64,000 bases of DNA, taken from contig QHWB01000049.1 in assembly GCA_003222395.1 (NCBI GenBank), positions 55,654 to 119,653 of the forward strand, in the 5' to 3' direction. The notes below the pieces were generated by a model. It did not search any database. It was not told where the DNA came from and worked only from the letters and a program-made list of their open reading frames with translations. This DNA is from Acidobacteriota bacterium. Its GTDB lineage: Bacteria; Acidobacteriota; Vicinamibacteria; Vicinamibacterales; CAVVIG01. Shown here in pieces: positions 41,197-49,622 of this stretch (within the stretch, counting starts at the first letter, position 1; the number at the start of each line of letters is the position of its first letter). Position numbers and translations under genes: made by a program.

Positions 41197-41228
41197 GTGA
41201 GAAAGAGGGATTGCCCAATAATCCGTTC

Positions 41229-41828
41229 ATGCCACTCTCCACTCTTTTCGCCAACAACGGCGCGTGGGCCGCGGCGCAAACGAGGCGCGATCCGCAGTTC
41301 TTCGAGCGTCTCTGCGCGATTCAATCGCCGGACTATCTGTGGATCGGCTGCGCCGACAGCCGCGTGCCGGCCAACGAGATCGTCGGGCTCGCGCCGGGCG
41401 AGCTCTTCGTTCACCGCAACGTCGCCAACGTCGTGTCGCCCGACGATGTTAATTGCACGGCGGTCCTGCAGTACGCAATCGAGACGCTGAAGATCGAACA
41501 CGTGATCGTGTGCGGTCACTACGGCTGCGGCGGCGTCGAGGCGGCGCTCGGCGAAGGGCTGCACGGACCGGTGCAGCGGTGGATCCAGCACGTGCGCGAC
41601 GCGGCCTCGCGTCATGCGCTCGAGCTCGGGCGTCTGCAGGATCACGAGGCGCGGTGGCGGCGGCTCTGCGAGCTGAACGTGGTCCATCAAGTGGAATCGG
41701 TCTGTCATGTAGCCGCCGTGCGCGAGGCGTGGCAGCGTGGACAGCCGCTGATGGTGCACGGGTGGATTTACGACCTGCGCGACGGGCTGCTCCGCGATTT
41801 GAACGCGACGGTGTCGACGGCGAGCTAA
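41229..41828 (+). CDS. can: Beta-class carbonic anhydrase
   Basis: This 199-residue enzyme interconverts CO2 and bicarbonate in the cytoplasm. Zinc ligands and the catalytic dyad are visible: Cys41-Asp43-Arg45 in GCADSRVP, His97 and Cys100 in HYGCGG. The remaining features (HRNVANVV, ELNVVHQVESV, MVHGWIYDL) match E. coli Can/CynT-type proteins of about 200-220 residues. The ATG at 41229 begins MPLSTLFANN, the normal family start. It stands alone between two decayed genes. Confidence 0.95.
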   Translation: MPLSTLFANNGAWAAAQTRRDPQFFERLCAIQSPDYLWIGCADSRVPANEIVGLAPGELFVHRNVANVVSPDDVNCTAVLQYAIETLKIEHVIVCGHYGCGGVEAALGEGLHGPVQRWIQHVRDAASRHALELGRLQDHEARWRRLCELNVVHQVESVCHVAAVREAWQRGQPLMVHGWIYDLRDGLLRDLNATVSTAS

Positions 41829-41870
41829 TCTTCCCGCGTGCGCGGCCTCGATGAATTGGGCGGTCGTTCA

Positions 41871-42060
41871 GTGTTGAGACGATCTGAATGCGTTGCTGTC
41901 TCCGGCCTCTTCGTCTTGTGCGTGAATCACGCCGCGTCGGCTCAACAGCCCCCGGACAAGGCGATCGGTGCCGCATCTGCTGTGGCCATCGTTAATGTCA
42001 ATCTGATTCGGATGGATCGTGACCGCCTCGAACCCGGCCAGACGGTTCATAGACGGGACA
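41871..42060 (+). pseudogene. Broken 5' leader of the membrane-insert amidohydrolase
   Basis: From GTG 41871 a signal peptide (GLFVLCVNHAASAQQ) and the first amidohydrolase strand (AIVNVNLIRMDRDRLEPGQT) are readable. The frame then leaves the family at about 42045, where FIDGTNRYLLPGLTDAHVHL continues one frame over. Comparison with family architecture implies that about 25 residues were deleted along with the shift. Confidence 0.65.
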
Positions 42061-43566
42061 AACCGCTATCTCCTGCCCGGATTGACCGACGCACACGTCC
42101 ATCTGTCGGGTTTTCTTCCGGGGCTTACGCGGCAGGATTTTGGAGATGCCCCGCTGTACCTCGCGAGCGGCATCACCACCGTGGTGAATCTCGGAGGTAC
42201 CGCGACGGAGCTCGAATGGCGCCAGCGAATTGCGACAGGCGATCTGCTCGGGCCGACGATTTATACCTCGGGGCCATTTGTCAATGAGCCGCGCGTGAAC
42301 ACGCCCGAGGAGGTGCAGCGCGAGGTTGTCATCCAGGCGCGCCAAGGGTACGACCTGATCAAGTTCCACGAGCTCCCTGACACGACGACCGGACTTTCAC
42401 TGGCGGCTTACCGCACGATGAACGAGACTGCGCGCGAGGCGGGCATTCCGCTGGTGGGCCATGCGCCGGTGAATCTGGGACTCGATGTCATGTTGCAGGA
42501 GCACCAGTCGCTGGCGCACGTCGGGAACCTGGGAAACATCTATTTTCTTCCTCTTCAGGCGAACATCAGGTTTCTCATCGTTTCGGCGACAGCGTTGTTC
42601 ATCCTGATCCTGGTTGTGTTGACGTGGCTTGGTGCGGCACTCGTGGGTCGCCTGCGGCGGGCCGCTCCGCACCGTCCGCCGACCCTGTCACGCGTTCGAG
42701 CCATCACCGGGTGGGTCCTGTTGAGCGGCCTAGCCGGATTCGCATCCGCTGTTCTGCTCTACCCTGGTGGACTGCTCTTCGACAGCGTCGCGCTCCGCAT
42801 CGCCTTCGCGATGATCGCCGGGTTCATCACAGTCGCCGCTGTCCTCCTGTCGGCGCTGACGGCGAGGCTGTGGCGCGACACGAACGCGTTCGTGTCCGCG
42901 CGCATGCAGGCATCGCTCGTGTCGATCGCCACTCTTGCGCTGGCGTTTTGCCTGGCGACCTTCTGGGTGCCGGTCTCGTGGCGGAGTTCCGATCGCGGCA
43001 TCGAACGTGTCGCAGCACGAATCCGCGACGCGGGGATTTCGGTCCAGACGACGTTAATCAACTACGAGACGTTCAGTACGACCGGCAGGTTGAGGCTCCT
43101 TCAAGATCCCGGCATCGGCTATCTGAGAGCCGAGACGCGGGACAAATGGCGTCGGCAGCCGACAGCTGGGATTCCCGGATACGGCTACGACCGGTTCATG
43201 AAAAAGGTCGCCGGCGCGTTGCATCGAGCGGGCGTGCCTCTCGTGGCTGGCACCGATGCGATGGGGCTGCCGCTCGTCGCTCCTGGCACCTCGCTTCAGC
43301 GCGAGCTCGAACTGCTGACTGAGAGCGGTCTCACACCGTACGAGGCGATTCGCGCGGCCACTGTTGCGCCAGCCGCCTTTCTGCGCAAGGACAAGGAGTT
43401 CGGCTCGCTCGGCGTCGGAAAGCGAGCCGACCTCCTGCTCCTCGAACGAAACCCGCTTCAGGGCGTCGATCACCTGAAACAGCTCTTCGGGGTCATGGTG
43501 CGCGGGAAGTGGCTTCCAAGCGAGCACCTGCATCAAATGCTTGCGGACATGGTTGCGAAGGAATGA
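42019..43566 (+). CDS. Amidohydrolase with an internal block of transmembrane helices
   Basis: The frame codes 515 residues. GTG 42019 is only the first usable codon: the true N-terminus is upstream in another frame, so the gene is probably broken. The metal motif HVHL (DAHVHL), the Lys region YDLIKFHE and His in VGHAPVNLG are kept, as are the late barrel parts (LVAGTDAMG, AATVAPAAFL, GKRADLLLLERNP). Between barrel strands, about residues 175-325 hold four hydrophobic helices (FLIVSATALFILILVVL, VLLSGLAGFASAVLL, FAMIAGFITVAAVLL, ATLALAFCLATFWV). This is a membrane-embedded form of the imidazolonepropionase-like amidohydrolase fold. Confidence 0.75.
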   Translation: MTASNPARRFIDGTNRYLLPGLTDAHVHLSGFLPGLTRQDFGDAPLYLASGITTVVNLGGTATELEWRQRIATGDLLGPTIYTSGPFVNEPRVNTPEEVQREVVIQARQGYDLIKFHELPDTTTGLSLAAYRTMNETAREAGIPLVGHAPVNLGLDVMLQEHQSLAHVGNLGNIYFLPLQANIRFLIVSATALFILILVVLTWLGAALVGRLRRAAPHRPPTLSRVRAITGWVLLSGLAGFASAVLLYPGGLLFDSVALRIAFAMIAGFITVAAVLLSALTARLWRDTNAFVSARMQASLVSIATLALAFCLATFWVPVSWRSSDRGIERVAARIRDAGISVQTTLINYETFSTTGRLRLLQDPGIGYLRAETRDKWRRQPTAGIPGYGYDRFMKKVAGALHRAGVPLVAGTDAMGLPLVAPGTSLQRELELLTESGLTPYEAIRAATVAPAAFLRKDKEFGSLGVGKRADLLLLERNPLQGVDHLKQLFGVMVRGKWLPSEHLHQMLADMVAKE

Positions 43567-43613
43567 GTGGCCGGTTGAGCGCTCAAGCTGGACGCGCAAG
43601 TGTTGGGTCCGTG

Positions 43614-43619
43614 TAGAAT
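43614..43619 (+). promoter_or_regulatory. -10 box (TAGAAT), leaderless type
   Basis: TGTAGAAT ends seven bases before the ATG at 43627, with no ribosome site between. Confidence 0.5.
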
Positions 43620-43626
43620 CTGCCCC

Positions 43627-46600
43627 ATGTTGACGGGGCTTCACGTCCATCGATTCGGCCGCCTGGCCGTTCCGCTGACGTTGCTCGTCCTGCCGCTGTT
43701 CATCACGACCGGCGCCACGCAGCAGCGCCAGCGACGCACGGGCGATTCGACGGTCATCAATCAGTCCGACGATCCGCTGCTCGCCAGCTTCCGGTTCCGC
43801 TCGATCGGCCCTGCAAGCATGGGCGGGCGCATCGACGACATCGCGGTGTCGGAGAGCGATCCGAGCATCATTTACATCGGGTACGCCGTCGGCGGCGTGT
43901 TCAAGTCCGAGAACAACGGCACGACGTTCGAGCCGGTCTTCGAAACGTACCCGACGGCGTCGATCGGCGACATCGCCATCCATCCGACCAACCCGAACAT
44001 CGTGTACGTCGGCACCGGCGAAGCGAACAATCGCCAGACGACGTCGTTCGGCGACGGGATCTACAAGACGACGGACGGCGGCAAGACGTTCACCAACATC
44101 GGATTGAAGGAGACGCAGACCATCGCCCGCATCGTGATCGATCCGAAGAACCCCGAAACGGTGTACGTCGCGTCGCCGGGGCATTTGTTCGGGCCGAATC
44201 CGGATCGCGGCGTCTTCAAGACGACCGACGGCGGGAAGTCGTGGAACACGATCAAGTTCATCGACGACGACACCGGCTTCAACGACATCGTTCTCGATCC
44301 GTCGAACAGCACCATCGTCTACGCGTCGAGCTATCAGCGGCGCCGCAGCGGATGCTGTTTCAACGGCGGCGGACCGGGCAGCGCGATCTGGAAGAGCGTC
44401 GACGCCGGCAAGACGTGGACGAAGCTCGCCGAGCACGGACTGCCGCCGGGGACGTACGGCCGAATCGCGCTCGACGTATCGCGCTCGAATCCGAACGTCG
44501 TCTACGCGCAGATCGAAGCGGGCGAAACCGGCATGCCCGTGAGGACGGCGGCGACCGACGTGGGCGCCGCGACCGAGCTGACGCCGGCCGGCGCGGCCGC
44601 GGTCAATCCGCCGGGTGGACGGGCCGGCGCAGCGGGACGGCCGGCAGAGCCGGGACAGGCAGGCGCGGCGGGACGGGCAGGACAGGCGGGAGGAGCGGGA
44701 AGGGCAGGAGGGGCAGGACAGGAAAGCGAAGAAGGCGGCGGCGGACGCGGAGGTCCATCGTTCGACTGGTGCAACAACGGCGGTCCCTCGCGCGGTTATC
44801 TCGCGGGACGCGGCGGCGGCAACGTGATGCAGCAGCCGCCGGCCGGATGGAAACCGCCCGAGCTCGATCCGAGGCGCAGCGGCATCTACCGATCCGACAA
44901 CAAGGGTCAGAGCTGGACGGCTGTGACCAACTGCAACGCGCGGCCGATGTATTTCAGCCAGCTGCGCATCGATCCCACGAACGACAAGACCATCTACGTC
45001 GCGGGACTTCCGGTCGCGAAATCGCTCGACGGCGGCAAGACGTTCGCGACGCTCGACGATGCGGGCGGACACAACTCGCCGGGTCACGTCGATCAGCACG
45101 CGATCTGGATCGATCCGAAAAATCACAGGCACATCATGATCGGCAACGATGGCGGCCTCGACATCAGCTGGGATCAGGGACGCACGTGGGACTTCGTCAA
45201 CACGATGGCGACTGCGCTCGCGTACGTCGTCACGGCCGACATGCGTCGACCGTACTTCGTGTACATCGGCCTTCAGGACAACGGGAGCTGGGGCGGACCG
45301 AGCGCCGTGCGCGGACGCGGCGGCATCATGAACTCGGATTGGTACGGCATCGGCGGCGGCGACGGCTTCTACACGGCCGTCGATCCCACCGACTTCAGCA
45401 ACGTGATCACCGAATCGCAGGACGGCAACACCAATCGGTACGATCTGCGCACGGGCCGCGGCGTCAGCATTCGGCCTCGTGCGCCCGCTGCTCCTGGGCG
45501 GGGAGGAGCTGGAAGGGCAGGAGAGGCTACGGAGGCTGGAGATCCTGGAGGAGCAGGAGAGGCAGGAAGGGCTGGAGAGGCTGGAAGGGCAGGAGAGGCA
45601 GGAAGGGCCGTAGAGGCGGGAAGGGCGGGAGGCGGCGCGCAACCGCCGACGCCGCAGACGGCGCCGCCGGTTCAAGTCGGCGCACCAGAAGTGCAGCCGG
45701 CCGGCTTCGGCGGACGCGGCGGCCCGCCGAACGTGCTCAACGCGAAGACGGGCGATCAGTATCGATTCAACTGGAACACGCCGGTCGTCATGTCGCCGCA
45801 CAATTCGAAGATCGTCTGGCTGGGCGGCAACCGTTTGTTCAAGTCCTACAACCAGGGCGACACGTGGGTGGCGAGCGACGACCTGACGAAGCAGATCGAT
45901 CGCAACACGGTGTCGCTGATGGGCGTCCCCGGCAACGTGACGCAACTTTCGAAGAACGACGGCGTCGTCTCGTACGGCACGATCGTTTCGATCTCGGAGT
46001 CGCCGATTCTGCCCGGCATCGTCTGGGCGGGAACCGACGATGGGAACCTGCAGGTGAGCCGCGACGGCGGCGTCACGTTCACGGAGGTCGGAAAGAATCT
46101 TCCGGGACTCCCGCCCGGCCATCAGCACTGGATCTCGCGGATCGACGCGTCGCATTTCGATGCCGGCACCGCGTACGTGTCGGTGGACGGCCACCGGAGC
46201 GACGACCTCAAGCCGTACGTATACGTCACGCGCAATTACGGCCAGTCGTTCGAGAACATCACTGCGAACCTGCCGCAGTACGGCAACGTGCAGGCGGTGC
46301 GCGAAGATCCGAAGAACCGCAATCTGCTCTACGCGGGAACGGAGTTCGGCCTCTTCCTCTCGCTCGACGGCGGGAAGCAGTGGAAGAAGTTCATGACGAA
46401 CTACCCGACGGTGCGAACAGACGACATCCTCGTGCACCCGCGCGACGGCGATCTCATCGTCGCGACGCACGGCCGCAGCGTGTGGATCGCCGACGACATC
46501 ACGCCGCTGCAGCAGTTGACGGCGGAGGTGCAGAGCGAGGACGCGCATCTCTTCGACGTCCGACCGGCGATCGCGTACCTCAACGATCAGCAGCACGGGC

Positions 46601-46965
46601 AGCAGGTTGGCGGCCAGAAAGTGTTCGTCGGCGAGAACGGGCCGCGGGGAACGTACATCAACTACTTCCTGAAGTCGGCGGCGGGCGGCGACGTCAAGGT
46701 TTCGATTGCCGATGCATCGGGCAAAGTCGTCCGCACGATCGACGGCACGAGACAGGCGGGCATCAACCGCGTCCTGTGGAACCTCGCGCCGGATCCGCCG
46801 CCGCCGCCGGCGGGCTCAGGCCAGGCGGCCGGGTTCGGCGGCGGACGCGGCACCGCGCCGCAGGCGGTTGAACCGGGCACCTACATGGTCACGTTGAGCG
46901 TCGGCGGAAAGACGTACACGAAACCGGTCAGCGTTCTGCAGGATCGATGGCTGGGTGAGCGCTAG
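43627..46965 (+). CDS. Secreted sortilin/BNR-repeat protein with two Gly-rich insertions
   Basis: This 1112-residue protein has a signal peptide (LAVPLTLLVLPLFITTGATQ). BNR/VPS10 blades include VFKSENNGTTF, IYKTTDGGKTF, VFKTTDGGKSW, IWKSVDAGKTW, IYRSDNKGQSW and FLSLDGGKQW, followed by a beta-sandwich end and KTYTKPVSVLQD. Two repeat-encoded linkers, residues 334-372 and 621-672, are Gly/Ala/Arg/Glu-rich and sit between blades. This is the same family as the gene at 32056 but longer by those linkers and by extra blades. It is probably a binding propeller at the cell surface. A leaderless start at 43627 is supported by the TAGAAT box. Confidence 0.9.
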   Translation: MLTGLHVHRFGRLAVPLTLLVLPLFITTGATQQRQRRTGDSTVINQSDDPLLASFRFRSIGPASMGGRIDDIAVSESDPSIIYIGYAVGGVFKSENNGTTFEPVFETYPTASIGDIAIHPTNPNIVYVGTGEANNRQTTSFGDGIYKTTDGGKTFTNIGLKETQTIARIVIDPKNPETVYVASPGHLFGPNPDRGVFKTTDGGKSWNTIKFIDDDTGFNDIVLDPSNSTIVYASSYQRRRSGCCFNGGGPGSAIWKSVDAGKTWTKLAEHGLPPGTYGRIALDVSRSNPNVVYAQIEAGETGMPVRTAATDVGAATELTPAGAAAVNPPGGRAGAAGRPAEPGQAGAAGRAGQAGGAGRAGGAGQESEEGGGGRGGPSFDWCNNGGPSRGYLAGRGGGNVMQQPPAGWKPPELDPRRSGIYRSDNKGQSWTAVTNCNARPMYFSQLRIDPTNDKTIYVAGLPVAKSLDGGKTFATLDDAGGHNSPGHVDQHAIWIDPKNHRHIMIGNDGGLDISWDQGRTWDFVNTMATALAYVVTADMRRPYFVYIGLQDNGSWGGPSAVRGRGGIMNSDWYGIGGGDGFYTAVDPTDFSNVITESQDGNTNRYDLRTGRGVSIRPRAPAAPGRGGAGRAGEATEAGDPGGAGEAGRAGEAGRAGEAGRAVEAGRAGGGAQPPTPQTAPPVQVGAPEVQPAGFGGRGGPPNVLNAKTGDQYRFNWNTPVVMSPHNSKIVWLGGNRLFKSYNQGDTWVASDDLTKQIDRNTVSLMGVPGNVTQLSKNDGVVSYGTIVSISESPILPGIVWAGTDDGNLQVSRDGGVTFTEVGKNLPGLPPGHQHWISRIDASHFDAGTAYVSVDGHRSDDLKPYVYVTRNYGQSFENITANLPQYGNVQAVREDPKNRNLLYAGTEFGLFLSLDGGKQWKKFMTNYPTVRTDDILVHPRDGDLIVATHGRSVWIADDITPLQQLTAEVQSEDAHLFDVRPAIAYLNDQQHGQQVGGQKVFVGENGPRGTYINYFLKSAAGGDVKVSIADASGKVVRTIDGTRQAGINRVLWNLAPDPPPPPAGSGQAAGFGGGRGTAPQAVEPGTYMVTLSVGGKTYTKPVSVLQDRWLGER
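44626..44740 (+). repeat. Purine G-rich tract, first, in BNR gene
   Basis: GGGACAGGCAGG and GGAAGGGCAGGA units are read as Gly-Arg-Ala-Gly/Gln linkers. The composition matches the tract in the amidase gene. Confidence 0.75.
45490..45637 (+). repeat. Purine G-rich tract, second, in BNR gene
   Basis: GGCAGGAGAGGCTGGAAGG-like units are read mainly as Gly-Glu-Ala-Gly-Arg repeats between blades. Confidence 0.75.
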
Positions 46966-47184
46966 AGACGCTCGGCTGAAAGCCTCGCGCTACGAGTTCG
47001 TGCGCCCGTTGCGCTCGAACGTCGTTCGCCATTGCACGACAACATCGAGCGCCGTTGGCGCGACAACATCGAGCGCCGTTGGCGCGACAACATCGAGCGC
47101 CGTGGCGCGACAACATCGAGCGCCGTTGGCGCGACAACATCGAAGGCTGTAGCGCGAGCCTTTTAGGCGAGCGGGGAAAACGCC
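46966..47184. other. Intergenic repeat region
   Basis: Two half family B hairpins (46974-46996 and 47147-47173) face each other around a 24-base tandem array. No gene is present. Confidence 0.6.
47031..47147 (+). repeat. 24-bp tandem repeat, about five units
   Basis: Units of GCGCGACAACATCGAGCGCC plus a GTTG link occur five times, with the first and last imperfect and one shortened by a base. No unique spacers separate them. Confidence 0.85.
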
Positions 47185-47574
47185 ATGGAAACACACGTCA
47201 AGGCGCTGGCCGCTCTTCAAATCGCATTGAGCGCATTGTCTCTGCTCTTTGCGATCGTGCTGATGCTCATCTTCGGCGGCGTGATGGGCGCCGTCACGGC
47301 GGCCGACGATCCTGACGCCATGGTCGCGCTGCCCGTGATCGGTCTCACCGGCGCGGCGCTCGTGTCGTTTCTGCTGGTGTTGTCGCTGCCCGGACTGATT
47401 ACGGGCATCGGCCTCCTGCAGCGGCGTCCGTGGGCGCGCATCGCCGGCATCGTCATCTCGATCATCGGGATGATCTTCATCCCGTTCGGCACCGCGGTCG
47501 GCGCCTATGGACTATGGGTGCTGTTCTCTAAAGAAACGGAACGACTGTTCTCACCCCCGACGCAGGCGGCCTAG
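47185..47574 (+). CDS. Small integral membrane protein
   Basis: The protein has 129 residues. Three to four hydrophobic helices are clear: ALSALSLLFAIVLMLIFGG, VIGLTGAALVSFLLVLSLPGLITG, IAGIVISIIGMIFIPFG and GAYGLWVLFS. RRPWAR sits at a cytoplasmic loop. No catalytic residues or named family could be seen beyond a general DUF-type four-helix membrane protein. The ATG follows a family B half-repeat, with no strong ribosome site. The downstream lmo0937-like gene is in the same direction. Confidence 0.8.
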   Translation: METHVKALAALQIALSALSLLFAIVLMLIFGGVMGAVTAADDPDAMVALPVIGLTGAALVSFLLVLSLPGLITGIGLLQRRPWARIAGIVISIIGMIFIPFGTAVGAYGLWVLFSKETERLFSPPTQAA

Positions 47575-47579
47575 GGGTT

Positions 47580-47632
47580 CGGACTTCGGGGTTCTCGGGT
47601 TCTGGGTTCTGGGTTCTGGGTTCTGGCAGCCA
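47580..47632. repeat. GGGTTCT-type short tandem repeat
   Basis: Several TTCTGGG copies occur in a row. Related TTCGGGG strings lie at 18900-18935 and, inverted, at 54405-54452. Confidence 0.6.
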
Positions 47633-47662
47633 TCGTGCATCGCGGCCGGCGGAGGAAATGCG

Positions 47663-47815
47663 ATGCTGCTGATGATCGTTTTCGTCTGCCTGCTGTTGTG
47701 GTTCCTTGGAATGATGACCACGACAACGCTCGGCGGCGTCCTGCACGTGCTGCTGGTGGTCGCGATCATTTTCCTGCTGCTGCACGTGATTCAGGGCCGC
47801 CCGATCGGCGACTGA
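47663..47815 (+). CDS. lmo0937-family small membrane protein
   Basis: This 50-residue protein has two hydrophobic helices (MLLMIVFVCLLLWFLGMM and VLHVLLVVAIIFLLLHVI) separated by TTTTLGG and ends in a short polar tail. Length and pattern match the widespread lmo0937 family of unknown function. GGAGGA at proper spacing marks the ATG at 47663. Confidence 0.85.
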   Translation: MLLMIVFVCLLLWFLGMMTTTTLGGVLHVLLVVAIIFLLLHVIQGRPIGD

Positions 47816-48032
47816 CCGTCACGGCGGCCACGGCACCGTACCGGTCAGCTGTGCCGTTTCGCGCGAGGTCGGCGTCGGTTCGATTCCCTGCCGACGCGGA
47901 CCCACTCCGACCTCACGCGCGTGTTCCACGCCGGGTACCGTTCCTCCAACAGTTCTGTTCTCCGCGCAGATCGTCAGACTTCAGGCGCTGAAGCCGTGAT
48001 CGCTTCATCGCGCGACGTGTACGGCGCCTGAT
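47816..48032. other. Spacer with no recognised feature
   Basis: I see no gene, repeat or terminator that I can support here. A GGTTCGATTCC string resembles a tRNA T-loop but lacks the flanking stem. Confidence 0.4.
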
Positions 48033-48381
48033 TCAGTGGGTGAGCCCGTAGATCATGTAGTTGACGCCGGCTCCCACATGAGCGCAATCGGGTACCTGAA
48101 GAGATCGGGATCGTCGAGCGACAGGATGCGGCTCCCAACGGTGTGGATGTCGAGGTAGGTGAGCTCCCGCAGAATCTGCGAGAGATGCTGCTCGGCGCGC
48201 GGGTAATCGTGATTCCATGCCGAGCTCCACGAGCGCGACTGCGTGGTGCCGCCGCCCCAGCGCAGGCGGACGAACGTGAAGCGGCCGTCGTACGGAATGT
48301 CGAGCGTGTGAGACGAGGAAGCGCCGCGGCGAGCAGCGCGACGAGCGTGAGGTGCGGCCAGTGCGGCCGGCGGCCGGCCAT
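48033..48381 (-). pseudogene. DUF4159 remnant with internal deletion and frameshifts
   Basis: From ATG 48381 a signal peptide (HLTLVALLAAAL) is readable. A shift near 48320 leads to the DUF4159 start (LDIPYDGRFTFVRLRWGG, AWNHDYPRAEQHLSQIL, DDPDLFRYPIALMWEP). About 120 residues of the usual fold are then missing, and a typical C-terminus (GVNYMIYGLTH) follows one frame over, ending at 48033. The gene is therefore dead. It is divergent from the MFS gene. Confidence 0.7.
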
Positions 48382-48386
48382 GGCTC

Positions 48387-49622
48387 ATGGTACATTGCCG
48401 CGGCGTGTCCGCGGCCTTCATCTTCATCTTCGTCACCGTGCTGCTGGACATGCTGGCGCTCGGCATCATCGTGCCGGTGCTTCCCGCGCTGGTCGTGTCG
48501 TTTCGCGGCGGCGATACGGCGAGCGGCGCGGCGATCTACGGACTCTTCGGCACCACATGGGCCGCGATGCAATTCATCTTCTCGCCGGTTCTCGGCTCGC
48601 TGTCCGACCGCTTCGGCCGCCGCAAGGTCATCCTGCTGTCGAACGTCGGCCTCGGTCTCGATTACGTGCTGATGGCCGCGGCGCCGTCGCTGTGGTGGCT
48701 GTTCGTCGGCCGCGTCGTCTCCGGCATCACCGCCTCGAGCTTTCCGACCGCGACGGCGTACATCGCGGACGTCACGCCGCCCGATGAGCGTGCGGCGAGA
48801 TTCGGGCTTCTCGGCGTTGCCTTCGGCGTCGGCTTCATCGTCGGGCCGGCGGCCGGCGGCCTGCTCGGCGACGTCAGCCTGCGCGCGCCGTTCTGGGGCG
48901 CGGCGGCGCTGAGCCTGGCGAACGCGGCGTACGGATTCTTCATCCTGCCCGAATCGCTGCCGCCGGACCGGCGCTCGCCGTTCCACTGGCGGCGAGCCAA
49001 TCCGATTGGCGCCGTGCGCATGCTGCGTTCGGATCCGGAATTGTTCGCGCTCGGGTGCGCCGGATTCTGCGCGATGCTCGCGCACGATTCGCTGCCGACG
49101 ACCTTCGTGCTCTACACGAACTACCGATACGGATGGGGCCAGAAGATGGTCGGCCTCGTCCTCGCGCTCGTCGGCGTGGCGTCTATCGTCGTGCAGGGCG
49201 GGCTCGTCGGGCGCCTCGTCCGCTCGTTCGGCGAACGCAAGGCGATGGCAGTCGGACTCTTCAGCGGCGCCGCGGCGATGTTCCTCTACGGTCTCGCGAC
49301 GACCGGCGCCGTGTTCATGATCGGCATCGTCATGACGGCTCTGTACGGGCTCGCGACCCCGTCGCTGCAGAGCCTGATGACGAGGCGCGTCGCGCCGAAC
49401 GAGCAGGGACAGCTTCAGGGCGCGATCGGCAGCTTGAATGGCGTGGCGAACATGATCGCGCCGGTCCTCTTCACCGGAGTGTTCGCCGCGGCATCCGGCC
49501 GGTATCGCGATCTGCAGCTGCCCGGCGCGCCGTTCCTGCTCGCCGCGACGTTTCTCATCGCTGCCCTCGTCGTCGGCTGGCGCGTGACGGCATTGCGACA
49601 TGAACGTAGCGCAGCCCTTTAG
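48387..49622 (+). CDS. MFS drug/metabolite exporter, TetA-like (DHA1)
   Basis: This 411-residue inner-membrane protein has about twelve helices. Helix 1 is FIFIFVTVLLDMLALGIIVPVLP, and motif A is GSLSDRFGRRKVILLSN. Motif C-like GVGFIVGPAAGGLLG in helix 5 is typical of antiporters of the 12-TMS DHA1 group. The export substrate cannot be inferred, and resistance to tetracycline is not implied. GTG 48405 is an alternative start. The last codons (RSAAL) and the stop come from a family B repeat. Confidence 0.88.
   Translation: MVHCRGVSAAFIFIFVTVLLDMLALGIIVPVLPALVVSFRGGDTASGAAIYGLFGTTWAAMQFIFSPVLGSLSDRFGRRKVILLSNVGLGLDYVLMAAAPSLWWLFVGRVVSGITASSFPTATAYIADVTPPDERAARFGLLGVAFGVGFIVGPAAGGLLGDVSLRAPFWGAAALSLANAAYGFFILPESLPPDRRSPFHWRRANPIGAVRMLRSDPELFALGCAGFCAMLAHDSLPTTFVLYTNYRYGWGQKMVGLVLALVGVASIVVQGGLVGRLVRSFGERKAMAVGLFSGAAAMFLYGLATTGAVFMIGIVMTALYGLATPSLQSLMTRRVAPNEQGQLQGAIGSLNGVANMIAPVLFTGVFAAASGRYRDLQLPGAPFLLAATFLIAALVVGWRVTALRHERSAAL

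Noticed and set aside
41871..43566. Treating the leader and membrane-insert amidohydrolase as one intact gene
   Set aside because: The signal peptide and first strand are in a different frame from the barrel, and residues between them are missing.
43054..46596. Very long open frame on the minus strand opposite the BNR gene
   Set aside because: It is rich in Arg/Val/Asp with no domain or signal, as expected for the antisense of a GC-rich gene. The plus-strand BNR protein explains the region.
47031..47147. Possible CRISPR array
   Set aside because: The units are contiguous 24-bp tandem repeats with no unique spacers, and there are no cas genes nearby.
47865..47905. GGTTCGATTCC string that looks like a tRNA T-loop
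   Set aside because: The flanking bases do not form a five-pair T-stem, and no acceptor, D or anticodon arms fit around it.
48387..49622. Calling the MFS protein a tetracycline resistance gene
   Set aside because: Only general DHA1 motifs are visible, and the substrate cannot be inferred from sequence.
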